This document shows, one piece after another, positions 48,456 through 56,363 of a DNA stretch of 64,000 bases. The first letter of the stretch is position 1, and each line of letters starts with the position of its first letter. This DNA is from Stenotrophomonas nitritireducens (lineage in GTDB: Bacteria; Pseudomonadota; Gammaproteobacteria; Xanthomonadales; Xanthomonadaceae), in assembly GCF_001700965.1 (NCBI RefSeq), contig NZ_CP016756.1, positions 4,144,501 to 4,208,500 on the forward strand, written 5' to 3'. Below the pieces are notes generated by a model, which was not told where the DNA came from, searched no databases, and saw nothing but the letters and a program-made list of their open reading frames with translations. Both the position numbers and the translations under genes were made by a program.

Positions 48456-50615
48456 TCATTCGCACTCAATTTCTTCAAGATCTTTATCGTCCTTATCGAT
48501 GGGAAGGACACCGCTGCAAGTGACGCTATCTGTTTTGATCGTGATGCTTCTGCCAGGTTTGTAGGTGGGAAGGAATATTCGGCCGTCATCAGCGATTGGA
48601 ACTTCCAAGTCGTCTGCGACCGCGACCCCTGAACCACGCACGATTTTCCCTTGGAACATCGCTCGCAGTTCTAGCGGTTTGGTGTAAGAGATTGGGAAGG
48701 TCACTTTGCTTCCGAACAACCGTGGCGGCGTCGTTGTCTGTGTGCGCTCGTTGACCTGGGCATCGAGGGGCAGGGAGCTTACGTCTAGACCAACGTTCGA
48801 TGTTCGATATGCGGACAGGGGGAACAATGCGTATCCACGCTTATTCGTGACTTGTCTTGACCCGTTGGCGTTGAGCTTTGCGTTAGTGGTGTTAGCAACT
48901 TCGACGAGAGCAAAGGAGCGATTGAGAGTGCGGCCGATAAGTGCGCCACCTTCGCCCAGCCAGACTGAGCCTTCATACCGGCCTGACAGGCTCGTTTGAC
49001 CATCGCGCATCGTGGACTGTGCTTGGAAGCGTCCTGCGCGGGTGTCGAGCCCGGCATTGGCGTAAGAGCCCGTGTCAGACGTCCCCAATCCATAATTAAT
49101 CTTTCCAGCTCGGCCGTTGAGCGCCACGCTTCTGTGCTCATCACTGAAAGAGACGCTCCCTCGCTGCCGGGTGCCGAACTGGCGGGTGTAGAACACATAG
49201 AAGCCGCTCTCATCTCGATCACGATAGAGCTGGGCGCTCAGCGTGCTCTTGGCACCGGAGTAGCGTCCGGTGAGGCTCAGGCGTTCGTTCTGAGCTCCCG
49301 TTGAGTAGGTATTCGAAGACCAGGACAATCCAACTTGGAACGGGCGATGGGTGTATGAAAGGCTCGCCAAGTTGCTTTTGGTGATGACTGATCCTCCGCG
49401 CCATTGATCACTGAGCTGCCAGCTGTCCGGGGCCCGCTTCCGAGTCTGAGCATTGACCGACCAGTTACGGGTCTGGAAGCTGTATCCAGCGGAGTAAGAC
49501 AGGGCGTTTTGCCCACCTGATTGGCTTGCCAGACTGCTTAGGGTGAGGGCACCAGCGGTCCCGAGGACGACAGTTGCATCCAGCCCCAGGTTCGCGTTCT
49601 GCCCCATCATTTGTGCAGAGGAACCGAGCGTAAGGAATGAGCTGACGCCCCTGCGGTAGAAGCCCACGAGCGCAAGATCTCGGTAGTCGTTGCCAATGGA
49701 TCCATAGCGGCTCATGCCGCCAGTCAGTGACCATTCGGACGCTCCAGGACGCAGGGCACGGTTGGTAAAATAGAAGTCACTCTGGATGATCTGCTCGCGG
49801 CCAAACTGGTCTCTCAGCACGACTGACGATGAGTTCAAGCCATTGAGCATTGATCCCTGTTCGATGGAGTAGGGCCCTTGGTCGAGGTTGAGCTGGCGTT
49901 GCCTCTCATTGTTGAGATAGATCTCCGCAGTTGTCCGGCTATCCGCGATGCCGGCGATGACTGGGACGGGGTAGAGATCGCCCCTAAGCTCGCGCTCCGT
50001 GCCGACTTTGAAGCCCAGCAAATTCGACGTGGACGTGATGCCTAGCGTAGGCGTAAAGACATCCCCGATCTCCACCGAGAGTCCCTTCATGATGTAGTCC
50101 TTGGTCCATGTCGTGAGTCCCCGTGTGTTGGTAGAACCACCCGGTTGAACGTTCAGTTGCCCCGTGTTGATCAGCACACCACCTGCGAGACCTGTTCGCA
50201 TGTCATAGCCCCAAGATGCTGCCCAGTCGCCTCTGGATGAGCGGATGACGGCGAGATCTTGGTTGATCAAGATGCCCTTCGGTGCGGGGTCTGCCTCTAC
50301 AAGCGCGTCCGCTGATCCCACGACCTGAGGCTTGAAATATTTGCCAGGCACGGTGAGAGCGACGAGCTGCTTCTCACCGTTCACTTCCACCCCGACACCG
50401 AGTGCTTTCATACTTTGGATAGAGGCGAAGTCGCCGACCAGGCCGTAGCTTTTGAGCTTGTCTGATGGCACGAGCAAATCGCCGTCTTCGGTTGTTGTCG
50501 CTAGAAGTGCCTCATCGACGGTTTTGCCGTTGATCGCAATGGCATAGATGCTCTCAGCACCATATGAATTCGAACACCAAAGAAGAGGGGCTAGCGCAAA
50601 GGCGCGCCAGGCCAT
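48456..50615 (-). CDS. Outer-membrane usher (PapC/FimD family, archaic type)
   Basis: 719 residues. Signal peptide (FALAPLLWCSNSYGA), N-terminal domain (SIYAIAINGKTVDEALL), a long beta barrel with repeated LSL-x-G-R and SWSSNTY-like strands, and a small C-terminal domain ending DLEEIECE. The protein is short for the FimD class and fits the archaic Csu-like ushers that secrete one or few pilins. The start shares one base with the chaperone stop (TAATG), giving coupled translation. Confidence 0.88.
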   Translation of the reverse strand: MAWRAFALAPLLWCSNSYGAESIYAIAINGKTVDEALLATTTEDGDLLVPSDKLKSYGLVGDFASIQSMKALGVGVEVNGEKQLVALTVPGKYFKPQVVGSADALVEADPAPKGILINQDLAVIRSSRGDWAASWGYDMRTGLAGGVLINTGQLNVQPGGSTNTRGLTTWTKDYIMKGLSVEIGDVFTPTLGITSTSNLLGFKVGTERELRGDLYPVPVIAGIADSRTTAEIYLNNERQRQLNLDQGPYSIEQGSMLNGLNSSSVVLRDQFGREQIIQSDFYFTNRALRPGASEWSLTGGMSRYGSIGNDYRDLALVGFYRRGVSSFLTLGSSAQMMGQNANLGLDATVVLGTAGALTLSSLASQSGGQNALSYSAGYSFQTRNWSVNAQTRKRAPDSWQLSDQWRGGSVITKSNLASLSYTHRPFQVGLSWSSNTYSTGAQNERLSLTGRYSGAKSTLSAQLYRDRDESGFYVFYTRQFGTRQRGSVSFSDEHRSVALNGRAGKINYGLGTSDTGSYANAGLDTRAGRFQAQSTMRDGQTSLSGRYEGSVWLGEGGALIGRTLNRSFALVEVANTTNAKLNANGSRQVTNKRGYALFPLSAYRTSNVGLDVSSLPLDAQVNERTQTTTPPRLFGSKVTFPISYTKPLELRAMFQGKIVRGSGVAVADDLEVPIADDGRIFLPTYKPGRSITIKTDSVTCSGVLPIDKDDKDLEEIECE

Positions 50616-51241
50616 TACTCAATCACTAGCTCAGTAGCGACGCCATTGATCAGCGCTCTGACTGATGTCGCGTTGCCCTTGGAGATGATCATTTCTTCGC
50701 CCGGGAGCAAGTAGCCGACCAGACCATCACGACGATGGCTGCCATAGTTGAGGTTCGCGATCTGGGCAGTAATCGGGCTTGCATTGCGAAGAACAATGGT
50801 TGATCCAGAAGACTTTGCGGTCACTGTGGCTCGATCAGATGCTCGCCAAAAAATGGGGAAGTTCATGTTGAAGACGGGCTCAACCCCAGTCGTCTCCAGC
50901 TTCTTGACGTTCTTCTCTTTGACGACGACGCGATAAGCAAGCTCAGCACTGGATGTTTCGCTGTTGATGAAGCGGACTACTTGAGATTTGCCGCCGTCAA
51001 GGTAGAACGAGCTTGGAGCGAAACGGATAGCGTCAACAGGTGTGCGGCTCTGCTTTCCATCCACCAAGATCCATTTATATGCTTGGATCTGGTATTCCTT
51101 CTTTTCATTCGACGTGTTGGCAACAGTCAACGAGCCATTGTTTTTGCTCGGGTTGATGGTTTGAGCCAGGGGCGAGACTTGCATTGCATTTGATGTAAAT
51201 GGACAGAGCGCTAGAGCTGCGCTTAACAATAGATATTTCAT
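50615..51241 (-). CDS. Periplasmic pilus chaperone (PapD-like)
   Basis: 208 residues. Signal peptide KYLLLSAALALCPFTSNA, then the two-domain Ig-like fold of pilus chaperones: QVSPLAQTINPSKNNGSLTVANTS, then RFAPSSFYLDGGKSQVVRF (the typical G1-proximal words) and AYRVVVKEKN. It holds the pilin until the usher takes it. First gene of the pilus operon with its own promoter at 51271. Confidence 0.9.
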   Translation of the reverse strand: MKYLLLSAALALCPFTSNAMQVSPLAQTINPSKNNGSLTVANTSNEKKEYQIQAYKWILVDGKQSRTPVDAIRFAPSSFYLDGGKSQVVRFINSETSSAELAYRVVVKEKNVKKLETTGVEPVFNMNFPIFWRASDRATVTAKSSGSTIVLRNASPITAQIANLNYGSHRRDGLVGYLLPGEEMIISKGNATSVRALINGVATELVIE

Positions 51242-51270
51242 TGGATCTCCGAATGTTTTGAGTGTTCTTC

Positions 51271-51299
51271 ACAAATAACGGAGGTCCACGCAATGTCAA
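51271..51299 (-). promoter_or_regulatory. Element-family promoter of the pilus operon (minus)
   Basis: On the minus strand: TTGACA, 17 bp ending CTCCGTT, then ATTTGT, before TCGGAGATCCA and the chaperone ATG. Confidence 0.75.
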
Positions 51300-51311
51300 G
51301 GATTGATCAAT

Positions 51312-51335
51312 AAAAAAGCCGCAACAATGTGCGGC
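51312..51335 (-). terminator. Rho-independent terminator after the M15 peptidase
   Basis: GCCGCA / TGCGGC stem, T6 on the minus strand, located after the 51355 stop. Confidence 0.85.
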
Positions 51336-51354
51336 TCTATGATCTAAAATATGG

Positions 51355-52248
51355 TTAGGAAAAAGCGTAAAGATAAAGATCTGATCTAGATATGCATGCT
51401 CTGCTTTGGCTCTGAACTGTCCAGCCCCACAAAGCAAATCTTTCTTTACCCATAGCGATGCAGGTGGCTTCCAATCCTATCGGGCACCAAGTCGAAATCA
51501 GCGCTCGTTCAAGAATTAGAGATGATGGTTCGCCAGCGTTCGCGGTGAACTTGGGTAGAGGTTGGCCGTGGCGCTTTGCCAATTTGGACTGACCACACTC
51601 GGCTTTCATCTCAACGTGCGGATAGTCTTTGGGAGAGGTCCACCGGCCGCCCCAATTTAAACCGAGAATTTCCGCCAGCTCGCCGAACCGCTCATAGCCT
51701 GCAATGACGTGCGGATCTCTCAAATTCCAGCTCGGCTTTCCACCTACGTAGACAGCGGCATCTAGGGCTAAGCCATAGTTGTGACAACTCGACCATGCGC
51801 CAACACTGGTGACGCCCGATGCAGAAGCGAGTAGGGTGGTTTGACGCTCGGGACTCCGATAACCCTCCACTGGTCTCAGATCAAACCCTTCCGCTTTCAT
51901 GACATCTTGGATTGCTTCGATCTTTTCTCTGAGATCAGGATGAACACCTTTCCAGATCCGTTCTTGGCCAGGATGGAAGAATCGATAGATGCGTCCACGT
52001 GGCTTCTTCGTTGATCTCTGTGTTTCGGATTGGATCGAGATGCTATCGGAGACAACATCTCCATAGGAAGCAGGAGTTGAAGATCCGAAGATGACGCCAC
52101 TTGAACCCTGATCAAAAATTCGAACATGGGCAGTGCTCGGGCTCACCAGGAAATTCGATGAAGTGAGTTTTGACCAATAAGGTTCTTGAGCAGCAAGGGC
52201 AGTTGTTGGTGCAAGGAGCATGAGTAAGCTAAAAAGCAGTTTGCGCAT
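51355..52248 (-). CDS. M15-family peptidoglycan peptidase (VanY/endolysin-like)
   Basis: 297 residues. Signal peptide KLLFSLLMLLAPTTALA. The catalytic part (about 100-215) has the M15 frame: EGYRSPERQ, then SCHNYGLALDAAV (zinc His and Asp) and DYPHVEM (third zinc ligand). Such enzymes cut L-Ala-D-Glu or D-Ala-D-Ala links in the cell wall. In this place it may open the wall for pilus or transfer-complex passage. N-terminal 80 residues and the cysteine-bearing C-terminus are extra. Confidence 0.85.
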   Translation of the reverse strand: MRKLLFSLLMLLAPTTALAAQEPYWSKLTSSNFLVSPSTAHVRIFDQGSSGVIFGSSTPASYGDVVSDSISIQSETQRSTKKPRGRIYRFFHPGQERIWKGVHPDLREKIEAIQDVMKAEGFDLRPVEGYRSPERQTTLLASASGVTSVGAWSSCHNYGLALDAAVYVGGKPSWNLRDPHVIAGYERFGELAEILGLNWGGRWTSPKDYPHVEMKAECGQSKLAKRHGQPLPKFTANAGEPSSLILERALISTWCPIGLEATCIAMGKERFALWGWTVQSQSRACISRSDLYLYAFS

Positions 52249-52278
52249 TGGATCTCCAGTTTTATTTGAGTGTTAATC

Positions 52279-52307
52279 ACAAATAAGCCGAGGCCGCGCG
52301 ATGTCAA
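52279..52307 (-). promoter_or_regulatory. Element-family promoter of the M15 peptidase (minus)
   Basis: On the minus strand: TTGACA, 17 bp ending CTCGGCTT, then ATTTGT, before CTGGAGATCCA and the ATG. Confidence 0.75.
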
Positions 52308-52320
52308 GGATTCAGGCGTA

Positions 52321-52347
52321 AAAAAGCCGCCATTGGCTGGCGGCTTT
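52321..52347 (-). terminator. Rho-independent terminator after the integrase
   Basis: AAGCCGCC / GGCGGCTT stem with T6 on the minus strand. Confidence 0.85.
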
Positions 52348-52369
52348 AAGAGCTGGTGTAACTTCGAAC

Positions 52370-53779
52370 TTATTTGCTTTTCATGCGTGCATTGAAGGCG
52401 AGAGAGATAGCGGCAGTCATATCTTCACTGCTCAAAAGAAGCAGGGATCGAACCACTTCCTGGATGCTGGTCTCAACATCTCCCCGGCTTTCGAGCTCAT
52501 CGATCTTCTTCCCGAGTTCTACGGGATCGGGATTGAAGTAGCGCATGAACATTTTCAAGTCTTTGTGCCCAGAGATCTTCGCCGCTTCTGCTGGGTTGAG
52601 ATAGTGGCCAAGTTCGGTGATGCGGGTATGACGAAGATCGTGAATTCGCGCGGTCAAGATGTCGGGGTTGTCTTGGCTAGTTGCGACGTCCGAACGTGCC
52701 CGGTCCCAAGCCTGGGTTATCGTGTCTGGCCGAGACCTTTTGCCGCGACTTGATACGAAGACCGGACCTCTTTTTTCTGATGACGACTTATGCCGCTCTT
52801 CCAAAAGGCTCAGTGCATCTTTGTTGAGCGGAATTGTCCGTTCAACATATTTGCCATCATTGGCCTTTGTTCCGCGCAGTCGTGCGGTCTTGTTTTTAAA
52901 GTTGATGTCTGACCAATCAAGCTTAATGCACTCAGAGCGTCGAGCCGCAGTAAAGCGGGCGAAACGGATGACATCAATGGTTGCCGGATCTGTTCGTCCT
53001 TTTTCCAAGCGATCAATGATCGAGTTCCACTCGTCTTCTGTGAGGGTCCTGGATCGTGAATCGTCTTGATTCAGGGATTTGAGTGTGGCAATAGGTGAGC
53101 GGATATCGATCTTCCAGGCGTCATAGGCATGCTTAAAGATCGTTTGGATTGTGGTCAAGGCGCGCTTCTTGCTTCCCGGCACAATTTCGCGAACGGACCC
53201 GTCTTTCAGGACTTTTACGTAGAGATTGACGAAAGAGGTTGGGTGCTTGCCCAGGAAATCGTCACTCGTGAGGTCCTTGGCGAGCTTGCTGCTGAGCAGC
53301 GGCATGCCTGTCTTGTGCAGCCCCAAGCCCTTGCCGGTGCCCAAAAACAACATGATGTTCGACCGGTCAGTCTTCACAGAAGAGTGTTTGATCACACCCG
53401 AATCGATCTCATCCACATAGCGCCGCAGGAGGTCTCCAAACGTCCAGGCGTCGGCCGTGTTGGCGAAAGGGGTCTGCCGGAGCTCGAGGGAGGCGTGTTC
53501 ACGGCTCACGTAGGCTTCGGCCATGAGCCTTGCCGTATCGATATGGTGCTCGGTCCCGACCTTGGCCTTGGGATCGACTGGGTAGCGTTTGAGGGGGAAT
53601 TTGAGGGCCTGGCCGTCCAGGGAGCGCCTGATTCGGGCCTCCCACCGCAGTTGGCCATCGATCCGCAACGTCACGCCAGCCGCAAGGCTCACGGCCTGGG
53701 AGGGCTTGATCCCTGAGGGCAGGGCACCGGAAAACGACTTGATTCTGCCCTTCTTGACGACCTTCTTCTCTTTGCTCAC
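52370..53779 (-). CDS. int: Tyrosine site-specific integrase
   Basis: 469 residues from GTG at 53779; a longer frame would run antisense through the tRNA and is not believed. The catalytic set is present: ARFTAARRSECIKL (Arg I), RIHDLRHTRI (H-x-x-R) and SGHKDLKMFMRYF with the tyrosine nucleophile. An N-terminal arm-binding and core-binding region (about 1-270) comes before. The gene reads away from tRNA-Arg and is close to the att region, as in many tRNA-targeting ICEs and islands. Confidence 0.93.
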   Translation of the reverse strand: MSKEKKVVKKGRIKSFSGALPSGIKPSQAVSLAAGVTLRIDGQLRWEARIRRSLDGQALKFPLKRYPVDPKAKVGTEHHIDTARLMAEAYVSREHASLELRQTPFANTADAWTFGDLLRRYVDEIDSGVIKHSSVKTDRSNIMLFLGTGKGLGLHKTGMPLLSSKLAKDLTSDDFLGKHPTSFVNLYVKVLKDGSVREIVPGSKKRALTTIQTIFKHAYDAWKIDIRSPIATLKSLNQDDSRSRTLTEDEWNSIIDRLEKGRTDPATIDVIRFARFTAARRSECIKLDWSDINFKNKTARLRGTKANDGKYVERTIPLNKDALSLLEERHKSSSEKRGPVFVSSRGKRSRPDTITQAWDRARSDVATSQDNPDILTARIHDLRHTRITELGHYLNPAEAAKISGHKDLKMFMRYFNPDPVELGKKIDELESRGDVETSIQEVVRSLLLLSSEDMTAAISLAFNARMKSK

Positions 53780-53818
53780 GAGTCCAACCCCTGTATCCTT
53801 AACGGGCAACTGCTGCAA

Positions 53819-53895
53819 GGCCCCGTGGCACAATTGGATAGCGCGCGTCCCTCCTAAGGACGAGGTTGCTGGTTCGAACCCAGCCGGGGTCACCA
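53819..53895 (+). tRNA. tRNA-Arg (anticodon CCT)
   Basis: 77 bases. Acceptor GGCCCCG pairs with CGGGGTC, D arm with a GCAC/GCGC stem (one mismatch), anticodon stem CGTCC/GGACG with loop CTCCTAA (CCT), T stem GCTGG/CCAGC with TTCGAAC loop, and encoded ACCA. It is probably the attachment gene or a copy brought by the element, since it stands between the integrase and the truncated tRNA copy. Confidence 0.9.
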
Positions 53896-53968
53896 TTTCA
53901 GGCCGCTCGCCACAAGAGCGCCACAGCGATGCTACCTTTCGCGCCTAAAGCCTTGCAGGGCTTAGGTT

Positions 53969-54033
53969 TGAGGATAACGTGGTTTTCCCTCCTAAGGGAC
54001 AGGTCGCACGTTCGAATCGTGTCGGGGTCACCA
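53969..54033 (+). other. Truncated tRNA-Arg 3' copy (att-type remnant)
   Basis: From GAGGATA on, this reads as the D-loop end, anticodon loop CTCCTAA, AGGTC, T arm GCACG/CGTGT with TTCGAAT, and CGGGGTCACCA. The 5' acceptor half is missing, so it cannot fold as a full tRNA. It shares CCCTCCTAAGG and CGGGGTCACCAT with the intact gene 150 bases to the left. It is the expected product of integration into a tRNA gene. Confidence 0.75.
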
Positions 54034-54086
54034 TCTTTCGGCGCAGTCTGCGGCACCGCTGCACGCGCCAGCCACCCCCGGTATTG

Positions 54087-54839
54087 ATGCCGATGCAGTG
54101 CGCTGAAACCCTCAGTTTTCGCAGCTATGGCCCTGCGGGTCACTCGCACAGCCACGATCACCTGCAGCTGGTACTGCCGGTGCACGGCAGCCTGGAGCTG
54201 GAAATCGAAGGGCGCGGCGGCCGTCTGGACGCGCTGCATGGGGCCCTGGTCGTCCCGGGTGCCTGCCATGTGCAGGCCGGCGACGGGCGCAACCGGTTTC
54301 TGGTGGTCGACTGCGACAGTGCCTTGTTGGACCGGTCACAGTTGGAGCGGGGGTGGCAACGTCCGTTCCTGCAGGTTTCCGCCGCTGCCCGCAGCTTGCT
54401 TGAATTTGTTGAAATACGAACCGGGTCGCAGGCAGCGGTGAGCACGGCGCTGGCACAGCATGCGCTGCCGTTGTTGCTGGACGCCCTGTTTGCCGAACCC
54501 GTGGCGGTGGTGCCGCACGCAGCTGGATTGCAGCGCCTGTACGCGCAGATTCTGGATGCGCCCGGTCAGCCTTGGCCATTGGTACGCATGGCGCAGGTGG
54601 CCGGTATCGGCTTGACCGCCTTGCACGGCGTATTCAAGCGCGAGTATGGGCTTACCCCCGGGCAATGGTTGCTGCAGCAGCGGCTGCGGTTCGCCCAGCG
54701 GCAATTGGCTGCCGGCAGTCAGTCACTGGCGCAGATTGCCCAGCAGTCCGGTTTTTCCGATCAAGCCGCCTTGAGCCGTGCCATGCGCCGTTCGCTGGGC
54801 ACCACGCCGGGGCAGTACCGTCGTCGGTTCGATGCGTAG
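54087..54839 (+). CDS. AraC-family transcription regulator
   Basis: 250 residues from the ATG at 54087 (54093 also possible). N-terminal cupin-like sensor domain (HSHDHLQLVLPVHGSLELE with histidines, about 22-40, and GALVVPGACHVQAG). The C-terminal AraC domain has two HTHs: LVRMAQVAGIGLTALHGVFKREYGLTPGQWLL and LAQIAQQSGFSDQAALSRAMRRSLGTTPGQYRR. First chromosomal gene beside the element. It probably controls the EamA transporter gene 88 bases downstream, by position. Confidence 0.85.
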   Translation: MPMQCAETLSFRSYGPAGHSHSHDHLQLVLPVHGSLELEIEGRGGRLDALHGALVVPGACHVQAGDGRNRFLVVDCDSALLDRSQLERGWQRPFLQVSAAARSLLEFVEIRTGSQAAVSTALAQHALPLLLDALFAEPVAVVPHAAGLQRLYAQILDAPGQPWPLVRMAQVAGIGLTALHGVFKREYGLTPGQWLLQQRLRFAQRQLAAGSQSLAQIAQQSGFSDQAALSRAMRRSLGTTPGQYRRRFDA

Positions 54840-54926
54840 TTTCAGCCCATCGCCGCGTAGTTTGGGACAATACAGGCCCGGCCGGCACATGGATGCTGGT
54901 GCGGTATCGGAACAGCGGGTGGGTTG

Positions 54927-55871
54927 ATGAAAGATCGGATGTGGTTCGGTATCGGCAATGGCATTGCTTCCGGTGCGCTGTGGGGGCTGGTGTTCCTGGC
55001 GCCGGCGGTGCTGGCCGATTTCTCGCCGATGCAGCTGGCTGCGGCGCGTTACCTTATTTATGGCCTGGTGGCGGTGATCCTGCTGGTGCCGCGCTGGCCG
55101 GCGCTGCGCGTGCGTATAGGCAAGGCCGAATGGACCGCGCTGACCTGGTTGAGCCTGCTGGGCAATCTGCTCTATTTCGTCATGTTGTCCATCTGCGTGC
55201 AGTGGAGCGGGGGCGGCGCTGCTGCGTTGATCGTCGGCATGGTGCCGGTGTTGGTGGCGGTGGTGGGGGCGCGTGAGCCAGGTGCGGTGCCGTTGTCACG
55301 GCTGGCACCGGCATTGGCCTTGTGCGTGGCCGGCGTGGTGCTGATGGGCTACGAGGCCATCGTCTCCTCACATGTACAGGCCAGCACCACGCAGCGCCTG
55401 ATCGGCCTGTTGTGCGGTGTGGGCGCGCTGCTGTCCTGGACTGCCTATTCGGTAGGCAATACCCGCTGGTTGGCCAGGGTGCCGGAGGTATCCGGGCATG
55501 ACTGGTCATTGCTGACCGGCGTGGCGACTGGCGGATTGGCCTTGCTGCTGGCGCCCATCGCCTTCGCCGATGGCGGGGCCGGGCATACGGGCCGCGAGTG
55601 GACCGGTTTCTGGATGATGGCGGCGGCGGTGGCGGTGTTCGCCTCGATCCTGGGCAATGCCTGCTGGAACCGCGCCAGCCGCGCCCTGCCATTGACCCTG
55701 GGCGGCCAGATGATCGTGTTCGAGACCTTGTTTGGGCTGCTCTATGGCTTTGTCTGGCAGCAGCGCTGGCCGGTTGCGGTCGAGGTGATCGCCGCGCTGT
55801 GCCTGATTGCCGGGGTTGCGTGGAGCGCGGCGGCACACCGTCCGGCGACGCCTGCAACCGATCCAGCCTGA
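54927..55871 (+). CDS. EamA/DMT-family transporter
   Basis: 314 residues with about ten membrane helices in two repeats: the first begins IASGALWGLVFLAPAVL and the second LLCGVGALLSWTAYSVGNTRW. This is the drug/metabolite transporter family, which exports small metabolites or amino acids across the inner membrane. Start at the ATG at 54927. It follows the AraC-type gene in the same direction, so it is a probable target of that regulator. Substrate cannot be read from sequence. Confidence 0.88.
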   Translation: MKDRMWFGIGNGIASGALWGLVFLAPAVLADFSPMQLAAARYLIYGLVAVILLVPRWPALRVRIGKAEWTALTWLSLLGNLLYFVMLSICVQWSGGGAAALIVGMVPVLVAVVGAREPGAVPLSRLAPALALCVAGVVLMGYEAIVSSHVQASTTQRLIGLLCGVGALLSWTAYSVGNTRWLARVPEVSGHDWSLLTGVATGGLALLLAPIAFADGGAGHTGREWTGFWMMAAAVAVFASILGNACWNRASRALPLTLGGQMIVFETLFGLLYGFVWQQRWPVAVEVIAALCLIAGVAWSAAAHRPATPATDPA

Positions 55872-56133
55872 AGGTTTCCGCGCAGTCAGGCAGCGAAAGC
55901 CGGCTTTGACTGGTGCTTTCGAATGGAATGGCAGTCGCCCCCGCGTAAGGTCCGGTCAGACGACTGCCCTACGTTGTGCGAGGCATTGACCGCTGCTTGG
56001 GCGTGAGATGCGCGACGTTCGCGGCTGGTGACATTTGCAACTTTTACCTGCCGCTTCGGCGAAGTTGCCTTCAATTGGGTTTTTGCATCGCAGCACTTGA
56101 CAGCCTGATCGGTGCTGTTGTCTCTTGAGGGCC
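55872..56133. other. Intergenic region before the thr operon
   Basis: No credible gene. It is expected to hold the thr promoter ahead of the leader peptide at 56134. No clear repeat was seen. Confidence 0.5.
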
Positions 56134-56274
56134 ATGAACAGCCCGCAGTCCCCCGCCATGACCTCGCAAACGCCCCTGGGCGGCCGAGTGAGCGTGCCTG
56201 GCTTCGGCGGCGCCATTACCACCACCACTATTACCGTCACCATTAGCCCGGTGCGGCCCGTCGTCTTCGCGTAA
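56134..56274 (+). CDS. thrL: thr operon leader peptide
   Basis: 46 residues, with the run ITTTTITVTI near residue 28-37: five threonine and three isoleucine codons within ten. In thr operons such a run makes the ribosome stall when charged Thr- or Ile-tRNA is scarce and so lifts attenuation. It ends at 56274, 16 bases before a strong hairpin. Start ATG at 56134; a second ATG at 56158 is possible. Confidence 0.88.
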   Translation: MNSPQSPAMTSQTPLGGRVSVPGFGGAITTTTITVTISPVRPVVFA

Positions 56275-56290
56275 TTTCCGAAAACCACGG

Positions 56291-56316
56291 CCCCGCACCC
56301 GGATCAGGATGCGGGG
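56291..56316 (+). promoter_or_regulatory. Attenuator-type hairpin of the thr operon
   Basis: CCCCGCA / TGCGGGG, a 7-bp GC stem with a 12-base loop between thrL and thrA. It lacks a long T run, so termination may be partly Rho-dependent, or the hairpin may act as an antiterminator alternative. Confidence 0.65.
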
Positions 56317-56363
56317 GAACTCCATCCAGATGCGTGTCGGGGCCTTCAGCCGAGGTTCTTCCG

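Larger units (their letters stand above)
1..54033. mobile_element. Integrative conjugative element with plasmid-like replicon (left end outside window)
   Basis: A continuous block of mobile-element genes: integrase, iteron replicon with TrfA-like initiator, ParA, ArdC antirestriction, MobF relaxase, coupling protein, H-NS, SOS polymerase, defence-like genes and adhesins. Base composition is clearly lower in GC than the thr-his chromosome to its right, and one promoter family recurs through it. The right edge is set by the integrase next to tRNA-Arg(CCT) and by a truncated tRNA 3' copy that ends at 54033. No left attachment site was found, so the element extends beyond base 1. Having both an integrase and a replicon, it could be an integrated plasmid or an ICE that replicates when excised. 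Confidence 0.85.

Noticed and set aside
53780..53896. N-terminal extension of the integrase
   Set aside because: It would be translated antisense across the intact tRNA-Arg; the GTG at 53779 gives a normal integrase length.
53969..54033. Second functional tRNA-Arg
   Set aside because: The 5' acceptor strand and the D stem are missing, so no cloverleaf can form.
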